Source of the DNA: Adiantum capillus-veneris
Taxonomy: Eukaryota; Streptophyta; Polypodiopsida; Polypodiales; Pteridaceae
NCBI GenBank assembly: GCA_014529385.2
Contig: CM043964.1
Coordinates: forward strand, 134,826,420 to 134,890,419
DNA: 64,000 nt
Direction: 5' to 3'
In this document: piece after piece, positions 1 to 10,954 of the stretch
How the letters are laid out: every line of letters begins with the position of its first letter
Numbering within the stretch: the first letter of the stretch is position 1
Notes under the pieces: model-generated
What the model saw: only the letters and a program-made list of their open reading frames with translations
Databases searched by the model: none
Told to the model about the DNA's origin: nothing
Made by a program: the position numbers and the translations under genes

Positions 1-43
1 TTCATAGAAATTTTTTTCTCCCCTTTTTTGTAATGAATGGAAG

Positions 44-3000
44 CTTCATTGATGACGGAAGTCATGCTTGTCTTTGACAAGTTTTGCCCTGGTGATTCAG
101 TAATCTCTTCCTGTTGTTACAGACTTTTTCTTTGCATTCAAGCAAAGACTTCATGGAGGGCCTTGATGAGTTTTTACCTTGTTTTATTCAATATTGCAGG
201 TATATCCTATTTATCAAAGACGCAAGAAGTCGAAGCAAGGGCACTGCTGGTCAATGAGCTCTCTCCTTTTAGACTGAACACTTGTAATTGTAGTAGAACC
301 ATAAATAACACCTCAGATATAGTATTTGCTGAAAAACTTCGAGCGAATATTGAGAAATGGCACAATAGTATCTGTGCATGCAGCCCTGGTTTAAGGTTTC
401 CAGGGAGGGAGTTAGCAGCAAATTTTTTGGCCTTGAGCAAAGGTCAAATTAAAGATTTTGAGGTGCCGTCTTATGGTATAAACCAGTGCCCTTCCTTTAC
501 TCTGCAGTTGGAGAATCACCATCAAGTTTGTCTCGCACAAATGGTAAGTTGTCCTATGTCAAGCATATTTCCTTACTTTCTGCCAATCCTCTCATATAGG
601 CACGAAGCTGAGGCAGGAACTCTTTTTGAAAGTTTGTTTTCAACTATTGAAACAGAACTATGGGGTCTGTCATGAGATGGTGGGAAGGTCACACATCTTA
701 ATGGTCGACTCTTTTAATTCTCTTGAAATGGCAACCTTTTCAAATAGTTTTCTCAAGTCAGTTCTTACCATTCAATTACCAATGACAGATTTATTTTAAC
801 CTGTCTTTTGGAAACTCATCTGCCTGCTTGTAGAATTACCTGTTCTTTGTTACTCATCGTTGTTTTTGCTCTAAAACAAATCCGGTCTGTGTAATCTCTA
901 AAGCAAAATGCATGTGGACCACCCAGAGACGATACTTCCAAATGGATTAAATTATGCGTGTGGTTTACTGAGAACAGTCTCTGATGTAGAAAACAAAAGG
1001 GAAGGGGGTAAGGAGAAGACAATCAAGACGTATGCAAGTTCTTACGTATTTCAATCTGACCAATTGTTGCTAAATTAGCTTTATATGAAGGAAATCTAAT
1101 TCTAAATGAATTATTCGATTATAAGTGAAAGGGTTGTTTTTATAAATATTCCATAGTTTGGAGGTATTCGAGCTGAGTAGAGTTGTGCACAAAAGATGAG
1201 ACAAGCACTTGAATGAAAATGGGTTGAGAGAGAGCTTTGAGGAAATGCGGTTGCGTTTTTGAAAAAGCGAGTTGCTTTTCGGGAAAGCAAATGCTTTCTC
1301 TTAAAGGAGTCTTATGTTAGAATTGCATGTGTGCATGAGACTGCATCTAGGGACGCCTTGGTTGTGATTGTGTAAGAGCCGGGTCCCCCTATGTTGCAAG
1401 GGTATTTGTAATATTAAGAAAATACATTTGTATAAGTGTCACATATACAGCTTTAGAGATTAATTGGATGAAGGGAACATTTTCCTGAATTCCAGCAGTA
1501 CACTTAATCCTCGCTTTTTTCTTTGTATTAGAGAGACTTAAAGAGTGACTAACCAATGAAAAAGCGTCCTACTCTTCGACGTCAACATCAAACCCATGAT
1601 GATTTACTATTCCCAAAAAGTATAACCTAAGGATAGTCTTACATATCTTTAGTGGTCTTGTCAACTTTATAAGTAGGACTACTATTTAATGTTTTTTTCC
1701 TCATAATACCTCTAAACTCACAAATCAAAGGGGGACTCGGCTCTAAGCATGGTTTTCAGCTTATAAGTTTTTGCTGAGTTTTTGGCAAGTTCAAAACTTA
1801 AAAAAAAAAGCGTTCAACCACCCACGTTATAAGTGTGCAGCCATTGGTAAAAAAAGGCCATCATAAAGCTGGCGTTCCCATTTGGTTGCCAGACCCCTCC
1901 AGGCTCCCTCCTTTATTTTAGCAAGAAAAAGCATGCGCCAACCCTCCTCCCCTTTAAGTGCCACGGGGTCCCAACCATGGGATCAATGGTCCCAAGTGAA
2001 AGATCAATCTGGACCATCGATTTGCTAAAACTAAACTCGGAATCCCGAGTTTAGATTTTTCAAAACTAATCTCGGCATCCCAAGTTTAAGTTCTATCGGC
2101 CACGTGGGGCCTAATCTCGGGATGCCCCCCTCTCCCCAGCTGGGATTTGAACCCTCACCACTAGCTTGAGAGTTTGGGGCCTTAACCATCACACCCGTGT
2201 GCGCTTGATGTGTTTTTCCATAAACTTAAACTTAAAACAGTAGATTTCAACATAAAAACTAAACTCGGGATCCCGAGTTTAGTTTTTACGAATCGACGGC
2301 CGAGATCTGCGAGCGCTCTTGATTTTGCACAAGAGCCATTGATCCCATGGTTGGGACCCCGTGGCACTTAAAGCTGAGGCGCGCCAACCCTCTCTCTCTC
2401 TGTCTCTCGCTTGCGGTGCCCCCACCTCCCTCTATTTTGCCAAGTCCAGGACAACGTTCCCCTATTCTTGTCGACTCCTCTCCTACTTAGGTTAGGGCCG
2501 TACCGGTCATGTGAAATAGGTACCTGCTCTCACTCAAGTGTCCGGTGGTAGGGACGCTAGTCAGGGTTAGCCAGTTAGGCTTTATGAATGGAAAGCGAGA
2601 CAGATGTTTATCCTTGTGTCATAGGTGGTTGCTTGGCTCATGTCGTCTCATGAAATGCATCTCCCAAGAGAGCTGAAAGAACGGGCTTCCCTTCCAAATC
2701 CTTTACTGACGAGATTAAATATATAGTAGGTAGATGTAGTGTTTTTCTGATTCTCTGTCTGAACCATAAGTACAGTGTTTACACAAGGATACTCTTTTTG
2801 ACTTGGTGCTTGAGCAGGGATTTAACATTTGCCACTGGCTTTGTTTCATCACAATCTTATTTGTAACATCGGTATAAGTTCCTTTGTGATGTTCCCCTTG
2901 GAAGTAATTTTTTTCTTTTGTTTTTGGACGACTGCTGGAATTATACAGGTGGTCGAGAAACATTTCAAGGACCTTGTTCCAGCTATTAGGAGTGATTGTG

Positions 3001-4464
3001 GGTCTGGTTCAAGTCATGATGTCAAATTTTTTTTTGCTAAGTCAAAAGAGCACTTGGATTTCATGAAAGTAAGTACCTGAAGTAGATATTCCACTGCCAG
3101 TTGGTGTTAGAAGCCTTTACTTAAACTGTTTTATATGCAGCACGAGCTGGAACAGGATTGTGAACAAACCAGTATTAAGAAGGCGGTTGGTTTTCGGTAT
3201 GTTGTAGATGCTATTGTGTCATCACAAAAGCCCCTCATAGGACATAATTGTGCTCTTGGTAATACTTTGGACATTGAATCTGTTTTGGTTTTGTTCATTG
3301 AAAATATCACATTGCTTATATTACTGTGGTGTTTGCGATGGATACAGATTTGGCCCACATCCATAGCAAATTTCTTTCACCACTTCCTTCCCATGTAGAA
3401 GAGTTTGCAGCCTCTCTACTATCTAATTTTCCGTCCATAATTGATACCAAGTGTCTAATGAGACTTGAGCCAAGCCTTCAAGCATTTTGGGCTCCAAGAG
3501 TGACTTCGCTGAATGTTATCTACTCTCGTATGTTCAAATCAAAGAATATGGGCTCGCGGAACTGGAGCCTCACCAAAGACACGGATAAGCAGCCTCAGAG
3601 GGTTCAAGTAGATATTATGGATGGCTTCAAAAGGTTGATCAATTATTTTAAAACATTAGCTGCCTTCTGTTTTTAGCTGCTTGATGCATTGATGTAATAG
3701 GCTACTATAACTATATTTGGAAAGAAAAGCCATTTTTTTAATTAACTGAGTTTTGCACACAGGTATCAAGACACCAATACCAACCATCTTCATGAGGCTG
3801 GTTACGATGCCTTCATGACTGGATGTGTATTTGCTCAAATCTGTCAGCAGCTTCATGTCAATGTTAAGGATCTTCTTTCTGCTGCTCATGATACTTCCAA
3901 GTTCCTCAATTTATTGAACATGGGACGTGGTGTGCTGGATTTGAACACAGGAAAGCCATGGGAGACGGGTAACTTCAAATTCCTTGTGCTTTATGCTAGT
4001 ACTTGAGGAATGTCATAGTGACCTTGCTCTTGTTTTTCAGATGCAGTCAAGGAGGACCCAAATCAGACTTCTGTGTCTCTTACGGAAAAGGAACCTCAGT
4101 GTGCAGAAGGTTAGTGGTCTTCAAAATCATGCAGTAAATTTCTCTGCCTCTTGCACAAAAGGAACTCCGCATATGGAAGGTGTTGTGAAGCCATGCAATC
4201 GTTTTTGTGTAAGTTCTGGACGGTAGGAAATTAAGAAGAACGAACATAAGCAATTTTATAAAGGATGCGGCCAGCATCTTTTTGTGGTGATGAATACATT
4301 CACCCTATAGATTGCATTATCTCTGTCGTGTTTTGCTATCTCAAAGCATTGCACATGGGAAGCCAAGCTCTTGTTATGGTACCCTAACAATTTTTTCAGA
4401 TTCTAGCAAGAAGTTTTACTGGTACACCCATTTGTCTGGAATTGATGGCATTCTCTTTACTTGA
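44..4464 (+). CDS. PARN: PARN-type poly(A)-specific ribonuclease gene, 5' end outside the window
   Basis: Plant PARN is a DEDD-family 3' exonuclease that removes poly(A) tails. Exons with GT-AG borders and matching phases: about 44-91, 200-543, 2949-3068, 3141-3258, 3348-3633, 3763-3968, 4041-4109 and a possible last exon 4400-4464 ending in TGA. The first exon is the least certain; no start codon is assigned because the N-terminal part lies left of the window. Visible family landmarks: GISYLS at the start of exon 2, the GHNCALDLAH block across the 3258/3348 junction (a catalytic Asp of the DEDD set), a PLPS...F...IIDTK block, and HEAGYDAFMTG in exon 6 (a second catalytic Asp). The first two acidic residues would lie upstream. 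The C-terminal RNA-binding part known in Arabidopsis PARN is not seen; the frame runs out at 4464, so this may be a short paralogue or a truncated gene. Intron 544-2948 is 2.4 kb and holds a MITE; the others are about 70-290 nt. Confidence 0.88.
1946..2379. mobile_element. Mutator-like MITE in the PARN intron
   Basis: Terminal inverted repeats lie at 1946-1989 and 2336-2379: 44 bp with two mismatches, of which 38 bp (1952-1989 and 2336-2373) are perfect. An 11-bp direct repeat, GCGCCAACCCT, flanks the element (1935-1945 and 2381-2391, one extra base on the right), the size expected of a Mutator-type target duplication. The 434-bp body has no ORF. It carries further copies of a CCCGAGTTTA box, including a near-perfect palindrome at about 2265-2290. 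The superfamily is inferred from TIR and TSD size alone. Confidence 0.7.
2130..2202 (-). other. tRNA-like remnant inside the MITE
   Basis: Read on the minus strand, this stretch has an A-box-like GATGGTTAAGG (about 2179-2190) and a B-box-like GGTTCAAATCCC (2142-2153), about 30 nt apart as in tRNA genes or tRNA-derived SINE heads. The T stem pairs over only three positions and I could not form a good acceptor stem, so it is not a working tRNA. It may be a captured tRNA or SINE head. Confidence 0.35.
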
Positions 4465-4480
4465 AGAGATTATACAAAAA

Positions 4481-4538
4481 TGACTGCTTGATAAGGGTGG
4501 CTATGACTGCTTGTCACCCTTATCAAGCAGTCATAGCC
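4481..4538. repeat. two overlapping, mutually exclusive hairpins
   Basis: A perfect 19-bp inverted repeat (4481-4499 and 4515-4533, starting TGACTGCTTGATAAGGG) has a 15-nt loop. The loop repeats the first ten bases, so 4499-4513 can instead pair perfectly over 15 bp with 4524-4538. The two structures compete for the same right arm. Confidence 0.85.
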
Positions 4539-4567
4539 ACATATGAGGAAATCATGTTTCAGAACCA

Positions 4568-4616
4568 GACAAGTGCACTTGTCCTTGTTAGGCATGCATG
4601 TGCCGGCGCATGCATG
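4568..4616. repeat. two palindromes
   Basis: GACAAGTGCACTTGTC at 4568-4583 is a perfect 16-bp palindrome. At 4593-4616 a 24-bp near-palindrome has CATGCATG at both ends around a CCGG centre. Both lie within 80 nt of the hairpin pair at 4481-4538. Confidence 0.8.
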
Positions 4617-5652
4617 AATGTACCAAAAAGTAACACACACAAAGATGTAACACTTTTGGGAGACGAATTCCAATAACACTCACTTTTAAGAAGTCGAGTA
4701 TTGACGTTAAGTTTTAGGAGCTTGGGACCAACCACACTTGTTTCACTGATTCTGTCGAGTCCGAGCTCCATTGCTTGTTTTGATTAGTTATAAACAGTTG
4801 TAGAACTTAGTGGCCTCGATTTCTGAGTGCTCTCTTTTGCAGTTTCACCTTTGGTTCAAAATTTGTAGTGTTCTAATTATGTTATTTTGGTAGATTGATT
4901 TCAAGTCTGGTCAAGGAATCTGATAGTTCTACATGGTTGCAAGTGTCAGTATGGTGTGAGAATCCATTCAGTATGGTCTTCATTTTGTGAGATGTATCTG
5001 ACAAGCATCAGCTTTTATCAATATCCCACATGATGTGAGTTGATCTTGAAGCGTCTCAGATGTGTCAACGAACAATTGTAAGGCTTGTGCCTCATTACCT
5101 TTATTAACTAATAGACTCCAGATTTAGTGTGCCCTTGATTACCTCTCTCTCAGGGTAGTTGCGGTACGCTATTGGTCCCCCTCTGTGACATAGAAGCGAT
5201 CATTTCTCAAACATAATATACTCGTTGTGTGATAGTACGAGGGTATCAACAATTTTCATCAAATTGTTGTGTGATAGTATGAGGGTACACACAAAAGTGC
5301 TCTAGTATAGCTAAGTGTATCCCGATCTTCCCTATGCAAATATATTTGCTTCCCCACTTCTCAGCCTGTTTCATGTAAATTATAAATGTAACCCACCAGG
5401 AGAACTGTGCATGGGATATAGACCCCCGATGAGTGAATTGCTCATTCCATCGAGGCTGGAGACTATCCATAACAGTGTGCCGTCAAAACTCATTTTAACC
5501 CATAATTGGCAACACAATAAGCATCAATAGATCCGCTACAATCTTGGTCTTCATTGGTAGTTGAGTTTGGGCAGCAATGATCACAAATTAACTGCCACTG
5601 ATTTTCTCCGTAGCTCACATAAGTTGCCTCCTCAATAATAATATATCTTCCA

Positions 5653-7123
5653 TTAAAGCACAACCTTGGAAGCTTCCAAGTAACCTGGACCTGCTTTTGG
5701 GCCTGTTCTTTCTTCTTGGTTATCCGATATCAATATTTCATTTTCATTTTCACGATCTGACATTGGTACCTGCATCCTCACCATGCACTCCACTATCTCT
5801 TGCCTGTATACCTTCACCAGATATCTCAAACAAAACAAGGCTAGCTTTCCCAGTTTCAGCAGGCATCTTTAATGGGAAACTCTCTCTGATATTAGGAGCA
5901 TGAGCATTCCATCCAAATCCAAACCCAAAACCCAAACCTTGACAATATGCAACCAGAGTGATAATATCTTTTGCATGGAAACACTTCACCTCTTCTCCAA
6001 ATTGGAACACTTCTTGATATACTACACCATGCATTTTCTTCCTTAGACAGCTTTACAGATTTCAAGGTAGGTAAGGTTGCTACATGAAGCTTCAAGGCAG
6101 ATGTATAGCCATATTTATTTTCTTCATCCTGCACAACATGATGCAAAATAAATTCAACTAATGGATTAGAGAAACCCTCACTGTGATGCGGATACTCTTC
6201 AGTATCATCACTGGTCATGTTCTCAAGCTAAGGCTTCACCAAAATGGAGTGCGGGTGTATACGAGCCTTTGTTCCTCTGCTGCCATCAGGCTGTACAAAT
6301 TCAAAACCACAGACACCACACTGTGTGATGGAAGCTTCTTTTGCCGGCTGAGTAGTGCCATGGTCACAATGGCATGTAACAAAAGACAGGCTCAATGCTA
6401 GCCTCACGAATCTGGCACCCACATGTGGCACTAATTCATCCACCTTAACATGCACTAATTTGGACTTACTTTAGATTGCCCAGCAGTCACAAACATACGT
6501 AGCTGATGGTTACCATCCCCCTTGCCGTTGGATGATGGTCAAGAAGGAGATGAAGTCCATGCGACTACATCTCAAACAGCATAAGTTTTCCAACAAACTG
6601 TGTCTCCAGTTTAACTTGTATTCAGTCAAAGTTCAGGTCATCAAGTTTCTTTCAACGGAGGCATCGCAAGACCTCTTTGAAGAATTGCTGACCTTTTTTC
6701 AACTTGCAACACTTCCGCATACAATCTCAGAACAACCACTTGCAGACAATGATTTACATCCATTACTCCTGGCAAGATTGCTAGAATTTTCCCTTAAAAG
6801 CCCTCAATAAGGGCATTCCATGCTAAGGCAGATGGAAGCTTTGTGAAAAATATCTGCGACTTAACAATCTCCACCGGTAGCAAATTCAGCATGTACTCTG
6901 GTGCTCTTACAACAAGTGTGGTGCTCTTAGTTATGCAGTAAGCATTCTCGAGAAGCTTCCCTCTTATAGCACCACCATCAGAGTCTTCATGCGAAACCAA
7001 CGCTGCTTGACATCCCATAACAGCAGCAGGCAATGCTTGAAAGGAGCAGGGCCCCTTCTTGATGGCCCAACCAGAGCACACGCTTCCTTGTATAAAACAC
7101 TTTTGTGCTTGGGTAAGAGTCAC
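5653..7123 (-). pseudogene. decayed protein-coding gene fragment, unidentified
   Basis: Protein-like sequence runs along the minus strand from 7123 to 5653 in several frames. Blocks: 7123-6794 (hydrophobic helices, then LLPVEIVKSQIFFTKLPSA), 6455-6228 (CHCDHG and CGVCGFEF cysteine pairs), 6218 to about 6000 (FILHHVVQDEENKYGY, same frame as the previous block after one stop), then a frameshift into 6034-5750 (DIITLVAYCQGLGFGFG) and another into 5838-5653. The helical, Leu-rich character suggests an alpha-solenoid-like large protein, but I do not recognise the family. With at least two frameshifts and several stops it is most likely a pseudogene; unrecognised introns could explain part of this. 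Confidence 0.45.
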
Positions 7124-7156
7124 TTAGGTGGTGGTCACATAGGTTGCATTTGTACG

Positions 7157-7214
<58 letters not shown>

Positions 7215-7369
7215 ATGTTTTTAAACATTGTTTATGTGTATTATACGTGTGTGTCCGTCCGTATAAAGCAAGTTTTGATTGAAGTATATTTAGATCGAAA
7301 CCCGCTTTTTATATTGAGAACATAGCATGGAAATTCGAACGAATTCTCATGGTGTAAAGCTATGGTTGA
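7124..7369. other. spacer dominated by a microsatellite
   Basis: Holds the (AC)n run at 7160-7210 and otherwise AT-rich sequence without a coding signal. Confidence 0.5.
7160..7210. repeat. (AC)n microsatellite, about 25 units
   Basis: Uninterrupted alternating AC, read directly. The His-Thr ORF predicted across it is an artefact. Confidence 0.98.
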
Positions 7370-7775
7370 TATATCAATGAGGCATTCTTGATTGCACCAT
7401 AGCCAATATATAATTAGGATTATATTAGAGGGTGAGCTCAATACACAACGTAGAACAAAATAGCTTGCTTGATGATTAGAATTTGAGCGAGATTACAAGC
7501 TTTGGTTATGACCATTTATAGATTCAAGGTGGAGAAGTGTAATCAATGGTTGAATGGATATGCACCACTAGTGGAAATGGCAAGGGTAGTGTGAGCTACC
7601 ACAAGTGGCATGTGGCCATCAAGTGTGTAGCACGTGCGTAGGGAATGAGTAGCATGTATGAGGTTTTGTAGGTTCCATAAGAATAATGTGACTATGCACT
7701 TAAAAATGGGCATGCTTGGCTTTTAGGGAGTGTTCTCATTGTGTAAGCCTTATAAGATGAAGCTTATACAAAATG
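7370..7775 (-). repeat. left (3') LTR of the non-autonomous element
   Basis: Aligns with 10479-10880 over about 390 bp from CAATGAGGCATTC through GCACTTAAA to the GTAAGC box. The low-coordinate end reads TATATC where the partner has TGCACC, so the terminal CA is lost. Confidence 0.65.
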
Positions 7776-8004
7776 CATGGATTCTTATCAAGGACTTTTA
7801 TATGGGTTACTTAGGATAAATGCGTATGTCTCAACTCATGGGTACTAGATTGTAGTGAGGACAAGAAAATGGAGAGTGGAAAGCCGAGGAATGAGCAGGA
7901 GCTTACTGGTCCAGCAGATGTTAGCGAGCATTGATCGAGAAAAGCTTCCAAAAGCCAAAAAATGGGAATTTTTTTAAAAAAGTCCAAAAGTCGTTTCCAC
8001 CACT

Positions 8005-8006
<2 letters not shown>

Positions 8007-8052
<46 letters not shown>
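8007..8052. repeat. (AC)n microsatellite, about 23 units
   Basis: Uninterrupted AC run, read directly. Confidence 0.98.
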
Positions 8053-8055
<3 letters not shown>

Positions 8056-8607
8056 CACTTATGAAGGAGCATATACATACTAAATGGAGTAGGTGTTTTT
8101 GTCCTCAAAGCCACATATACAAAGAGAGCTTCTCCTTCAAAGACACACACACTTATACATACTTAAGCAAAAATCGACAGCATTAACAAGTATGAAAAAC
8201 CACAAGGATTTCAAACAAGGCGTCGGCACTCGATGCTTGGGCCAAATGTAACCCAAAATATAGACTGTTTATGTATGCATAACTTGCCAACAATAGAACC
8301 CGAGCATCATGTAGGGATCACTAGTACATACCTATGGCGAGGTCATGAAAAGGGTGCTCCAGCCACCTGTATCACCGAAAAGATCTTACATTTAAGAATC
8401 CCCCAACTCAATAAAACCTCACGAAAACCACATATGGCTCCACAAAAGCGTACAATGGCAATATCCACAAGTAACGTACAATACCAAACAATGCGCTTAA
8501 ACATGTGCCAAATGATGCATACCCACGATTATTGCAAGTGATTCTCACTTGCTAGTATATCACTCTACTCCAGCTACGTGTACCTGTGTGAATCACCTGT
8601 ATTTGTG

Positions 8608-8635
8608 CCTGTAACCTGTAACCTGTAACCTGTAA
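8608..8635. repeat. (CCTGTAA)x4 heptamer tandem repeat
   Basis: Four perfect copies of a 7-bp unit, followed by an imperfect fifth. The unit is not the plant telomere heptamer TTTAGGG. Confidence 0.9.
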
Positions 8636-8694
8636 TCCCAAATCCCAAAGCTGAATGTACTTGAAGAAGATCCTCAATAGGGACACCAAAAGAA

Positions 8695-9693
8695 TGTGAG
8701 CGGGATGGAAACATACACAACGCCTCTATAATCACCCGACACACTCTTGGGATGATACACACATACACACACTATGGGGTACCACTCGGCTTACACAATC
8801 CACCTGACCAAAACAGGGAACACACCGATGGAGTGAGAGAAGAGAGACTATCCATTTTTTCACTCAACACAAATACACTCACACTCACACACCCTCCCCT
8901 CCCCCCCCCTCCCAAATAACTCAGGTCAAAAGAGGAGAATTTCTAATGTTTAGGTACAATTGAGCTTGGGCCAACACCAATGGGGCAAATAGCTCACACA
9001 ATATGGATGAAGTATGCCAGATACAATCACAAATTTGAACAGAGGCTTCGCTCACAGTAGAAACTTACACAACCAAAATAGCATGAAAAAGTGAGGAAGC
9101 GGATATTCCTCCTCTTCTCTCCACGTTTTGCTGGTCTTTTTCTCAGGTTTTTCAGTTTCCACACTTCTCTTTATCCCTTGGGCACCTTTGGTCTTTCGAT
9201 TGACCTCAAACAGACCCCGAACATGCAAAAAACTAGCAACGCAATGCATTTTTGTCACCCTTCTACATCCATCCGCACACCTGGCACTCTACTTTTCCCA
9301 AGAATGCATCCCGCAATCACGTGAAGTGGCCGCCAAATACAATTCTCATGATGACCTTTTTGCATAATTATCAGAAAAGAACACCCACATTGTGTCCGTA
9401 CTTATCCACATGCAAATATTGACCCCATTCAACCTCCTGACGCCATTGGATGCCGTTTGATACACCTGCTTACCTCATGGTGTCGGTTTTCTAGCAGCTC
9501 CTCATTATTGTAAAAAAAACACACTGGTACTGATGATAATGAAAATCGATGTACTATGTACACGCTATCCTACATGTACACATGTGGGCCCCACATAACC
9601 ACCTGGCTCTGGAAAATGGGCAATCCTTTATTTGATGCACCATACATGTGTATGTACATATGCGCAATCACTTCTTCCAAAAAACTCCTAACA
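8695..9693 (-). mobile_element. LTR-like repeat of about 1 kb, inverted partner of 25126-26266
   Basis: On the minus strand it starts TGTTAGGAGTTTTTTGG and ends CCCGCTCACA, and it matches 25126-26266 along nearly its whole length. Shared stretches include GTGGGCCCCACATG, the GTGTATCATCCCAAGAGTGTGT end region and a CACA-rich segment. It has no ORF. TG...CA ends and the absence of a second copy nearby fit a solo LTR. No target duplication is visible. It cuts into the TRIM-like element at 9694. Confidence 0.65.
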
Positions 9694-10186
9694 ACGAGAA
9701 GGCACGGATGGAGAAAAATGAAAAGAGAGAGATATCAAATTAAGTCTCGTGCCTTTTAAATTTCTCTTACATAATTGTCGTTTACACCTCATGTCTGCCG
9801 AAGTTGGGTTGATCCCAACAATCGCCCCTTTAGCGAAACTTAGCATATTCATCATATCATCACCATACGCCCCAACTTGTTTTGCGACCCACTCTCATGA
9901 GGTTAATGGGTAAACCTAAACCCGAGGGTTGGGCATCCAAAAACCTTGCATGATGGTAGCTCGGTAGTAGCACCAGGTTGTGAGAAAACCTAAAACTCAC
10001 GGTACCACTTGTCGAGCTCGTGGCAAGTGTGCTGATCGACATGGCGAGGAGAGCGAGAAGAGACGAGATACGAAACAAGAGACAAGGCACAGTTGAAGCA
10101 AAATGAAAAGAGAGAGATGAAATTAACTTGTGTCTTTTAAATGGCTCGTACATGTCGTCTCTGCCCAAGTTGGGATGATCCCAACA
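9694..10186 (-). mobile_element. TRIM-like miniature LTR element, 3' LTR truncated
   Basis: On the minus strand a 177-bp repeat (10186-10010) starts TGTTGGGATCATCCCAAC and ends GACA. It is followed after AG by a TGGTACC primer-site-like sequence, 180 bp of internal sequence and a purine-rich AAAGGGGCGA (9822-9831). A second repeat then starts TGTTGGGATCAACCCAAC at 9820 and runs 127 bp until it meets the LTR at 9693. Both copies share the AAAATGAAAAGAGAGAGAT block. The primer site is a weak match. Confidence 0.55.
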
Positions 10187-10464
10187 AAATTCACCAAAAA
10201 AGAAGAAGTTCCAATGCAATACACTCTAAGTAACTCCAATTAGACCAAGAAGAGTATTGGCTTGAGGAACTAGACCAAGAACATGCTCAAGGCTTGGTTT
10301 ATTAAGAGTTCATAGAGAGTGTAATCAGTACTAATGTTATTATGCAATGCATGGAAATTCTGATTAGCAATTGCAATGGCTAAGAGAGAGAGGGCCAATG
10401 CAATCTAGCAGAGTGAGGATGCCTAGGATTTAATGGATTAGGAAATTCTAATATAAGCTACACT

Positions 10465-10476
10465 GCTCTGATACCA
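10465..10476 (-). other. primer-binding site (initiator-Met tRNA)
   Basis: GCTCTGATACCA on the plus strand is the exact reverse complement of the 12-base TGGTATCAGAGC site. Confidence 0.8.
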
Positions 10477-10478
10477 CA

Positions 10479-10880
10479 TGCACCAATGAGGCATTCATGA
10501 TAGCACCATAGCTAATAGTTAATTAGGATTAGATTAGAGAGCGAGCTCAATACACAATGCAGAACAAAATAGTTTGCTTGATTGATTAGAATTTGAGAGA
10601 GAGATTACAAGCTTTGATTATGGCCATTTATAGGCTCAATTTGAAGAAGTGCAATCAATGGTTGAATGGATATGCACCACAAGTGGAAATGGCAAAGGTA
10701 GTGTGAGTTACCACAAGTAGCATGTGGCCATCACGTGTGTAGCATGTGTGTAGGGAATGAGTAGCATGTGTGAGGCTTTGTAGGTTCCATAGAAATAATG
10801 TGACTATGCACTTAAATGGTGTGTGCTTGGCTTTTTGGGAGCGTTCTCACTGTGAGTGTAAGCTAAGGCTTACCCCAACA
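10479..10880 (-). repeat. right (5') LTR of the non-autonomous element
   Basis: On the minus strand it begins TGTTGGGG and ends TGCA, followed after two bases by the primer-binding site. It is about 402 bp long and is the better preserved copy. Confidence 0.65.
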
Positions 10881-10954
10881 CAGGGGCCTTCCATTGTGAG
10901 CTTGTTAGAGCACTTGTCATTTATGTTCAACTTGTTAAATTTAAACTCTCATCG

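Larger units (their letters stand above)
4465..5652. other. intergenic region with a palindrome cluster at its start
   Basis: Sequence downstream of the PARN gene. Apart from the palindromes at 4481-4616 and a short direct repeat around 5226-5290 (GTGTGATAGTA...GAGGGTA twice), I see no coding signal, RNA gene or element end. Confidence 0.5.
7370..10880 (-). mobile_element. non-autonomous LTR retrotransposon without pol, holding nested insertions
   Basis: Two direct repeats of about 400 bp (7370 to about 7775, and 10479-10880) are roughly 85% alike. Just inside the right copy, 10465-10476 is the exact complement of TGGTATCAGAGC, the initiator-Met tRNA primer site of plant LTR elements, two bases from a terminal TGCA. 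On the minus strand the right repeat starts TGTTGGGG and ends in CA, so it is the 5' LTR and the left repeat the 3' LTR. The 2.7 kb between holds no gag or pol but includes a TRIM-like element (9694-10186) and another LTR (8695-9693). I found no target duplication, and the 3' LTR ends are eroded. Confidence 0.6.

Noticed and set aside
37-675. A single 212-codon ORF as a gene
   Set aside because: It reads through the intron 92-199 and past the splice donor at 544; only parts of it are PARN exons.
2130-2202. Functional tRNA gene
   Set aside because: T stem pairs at three positions only and no acceptor stem can be formed.
6989-7282. His-Thr repeat proteins over the AC microsatellites (also 7962-8186)
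   Set aside because: These are translations of the dinucleotide repeats.
8608-8635. Interstitial telomere repeat
   Set aside because: The heptamer CCTGTAA does not match plant TTTAGGG or its complement, and there are only four copies.
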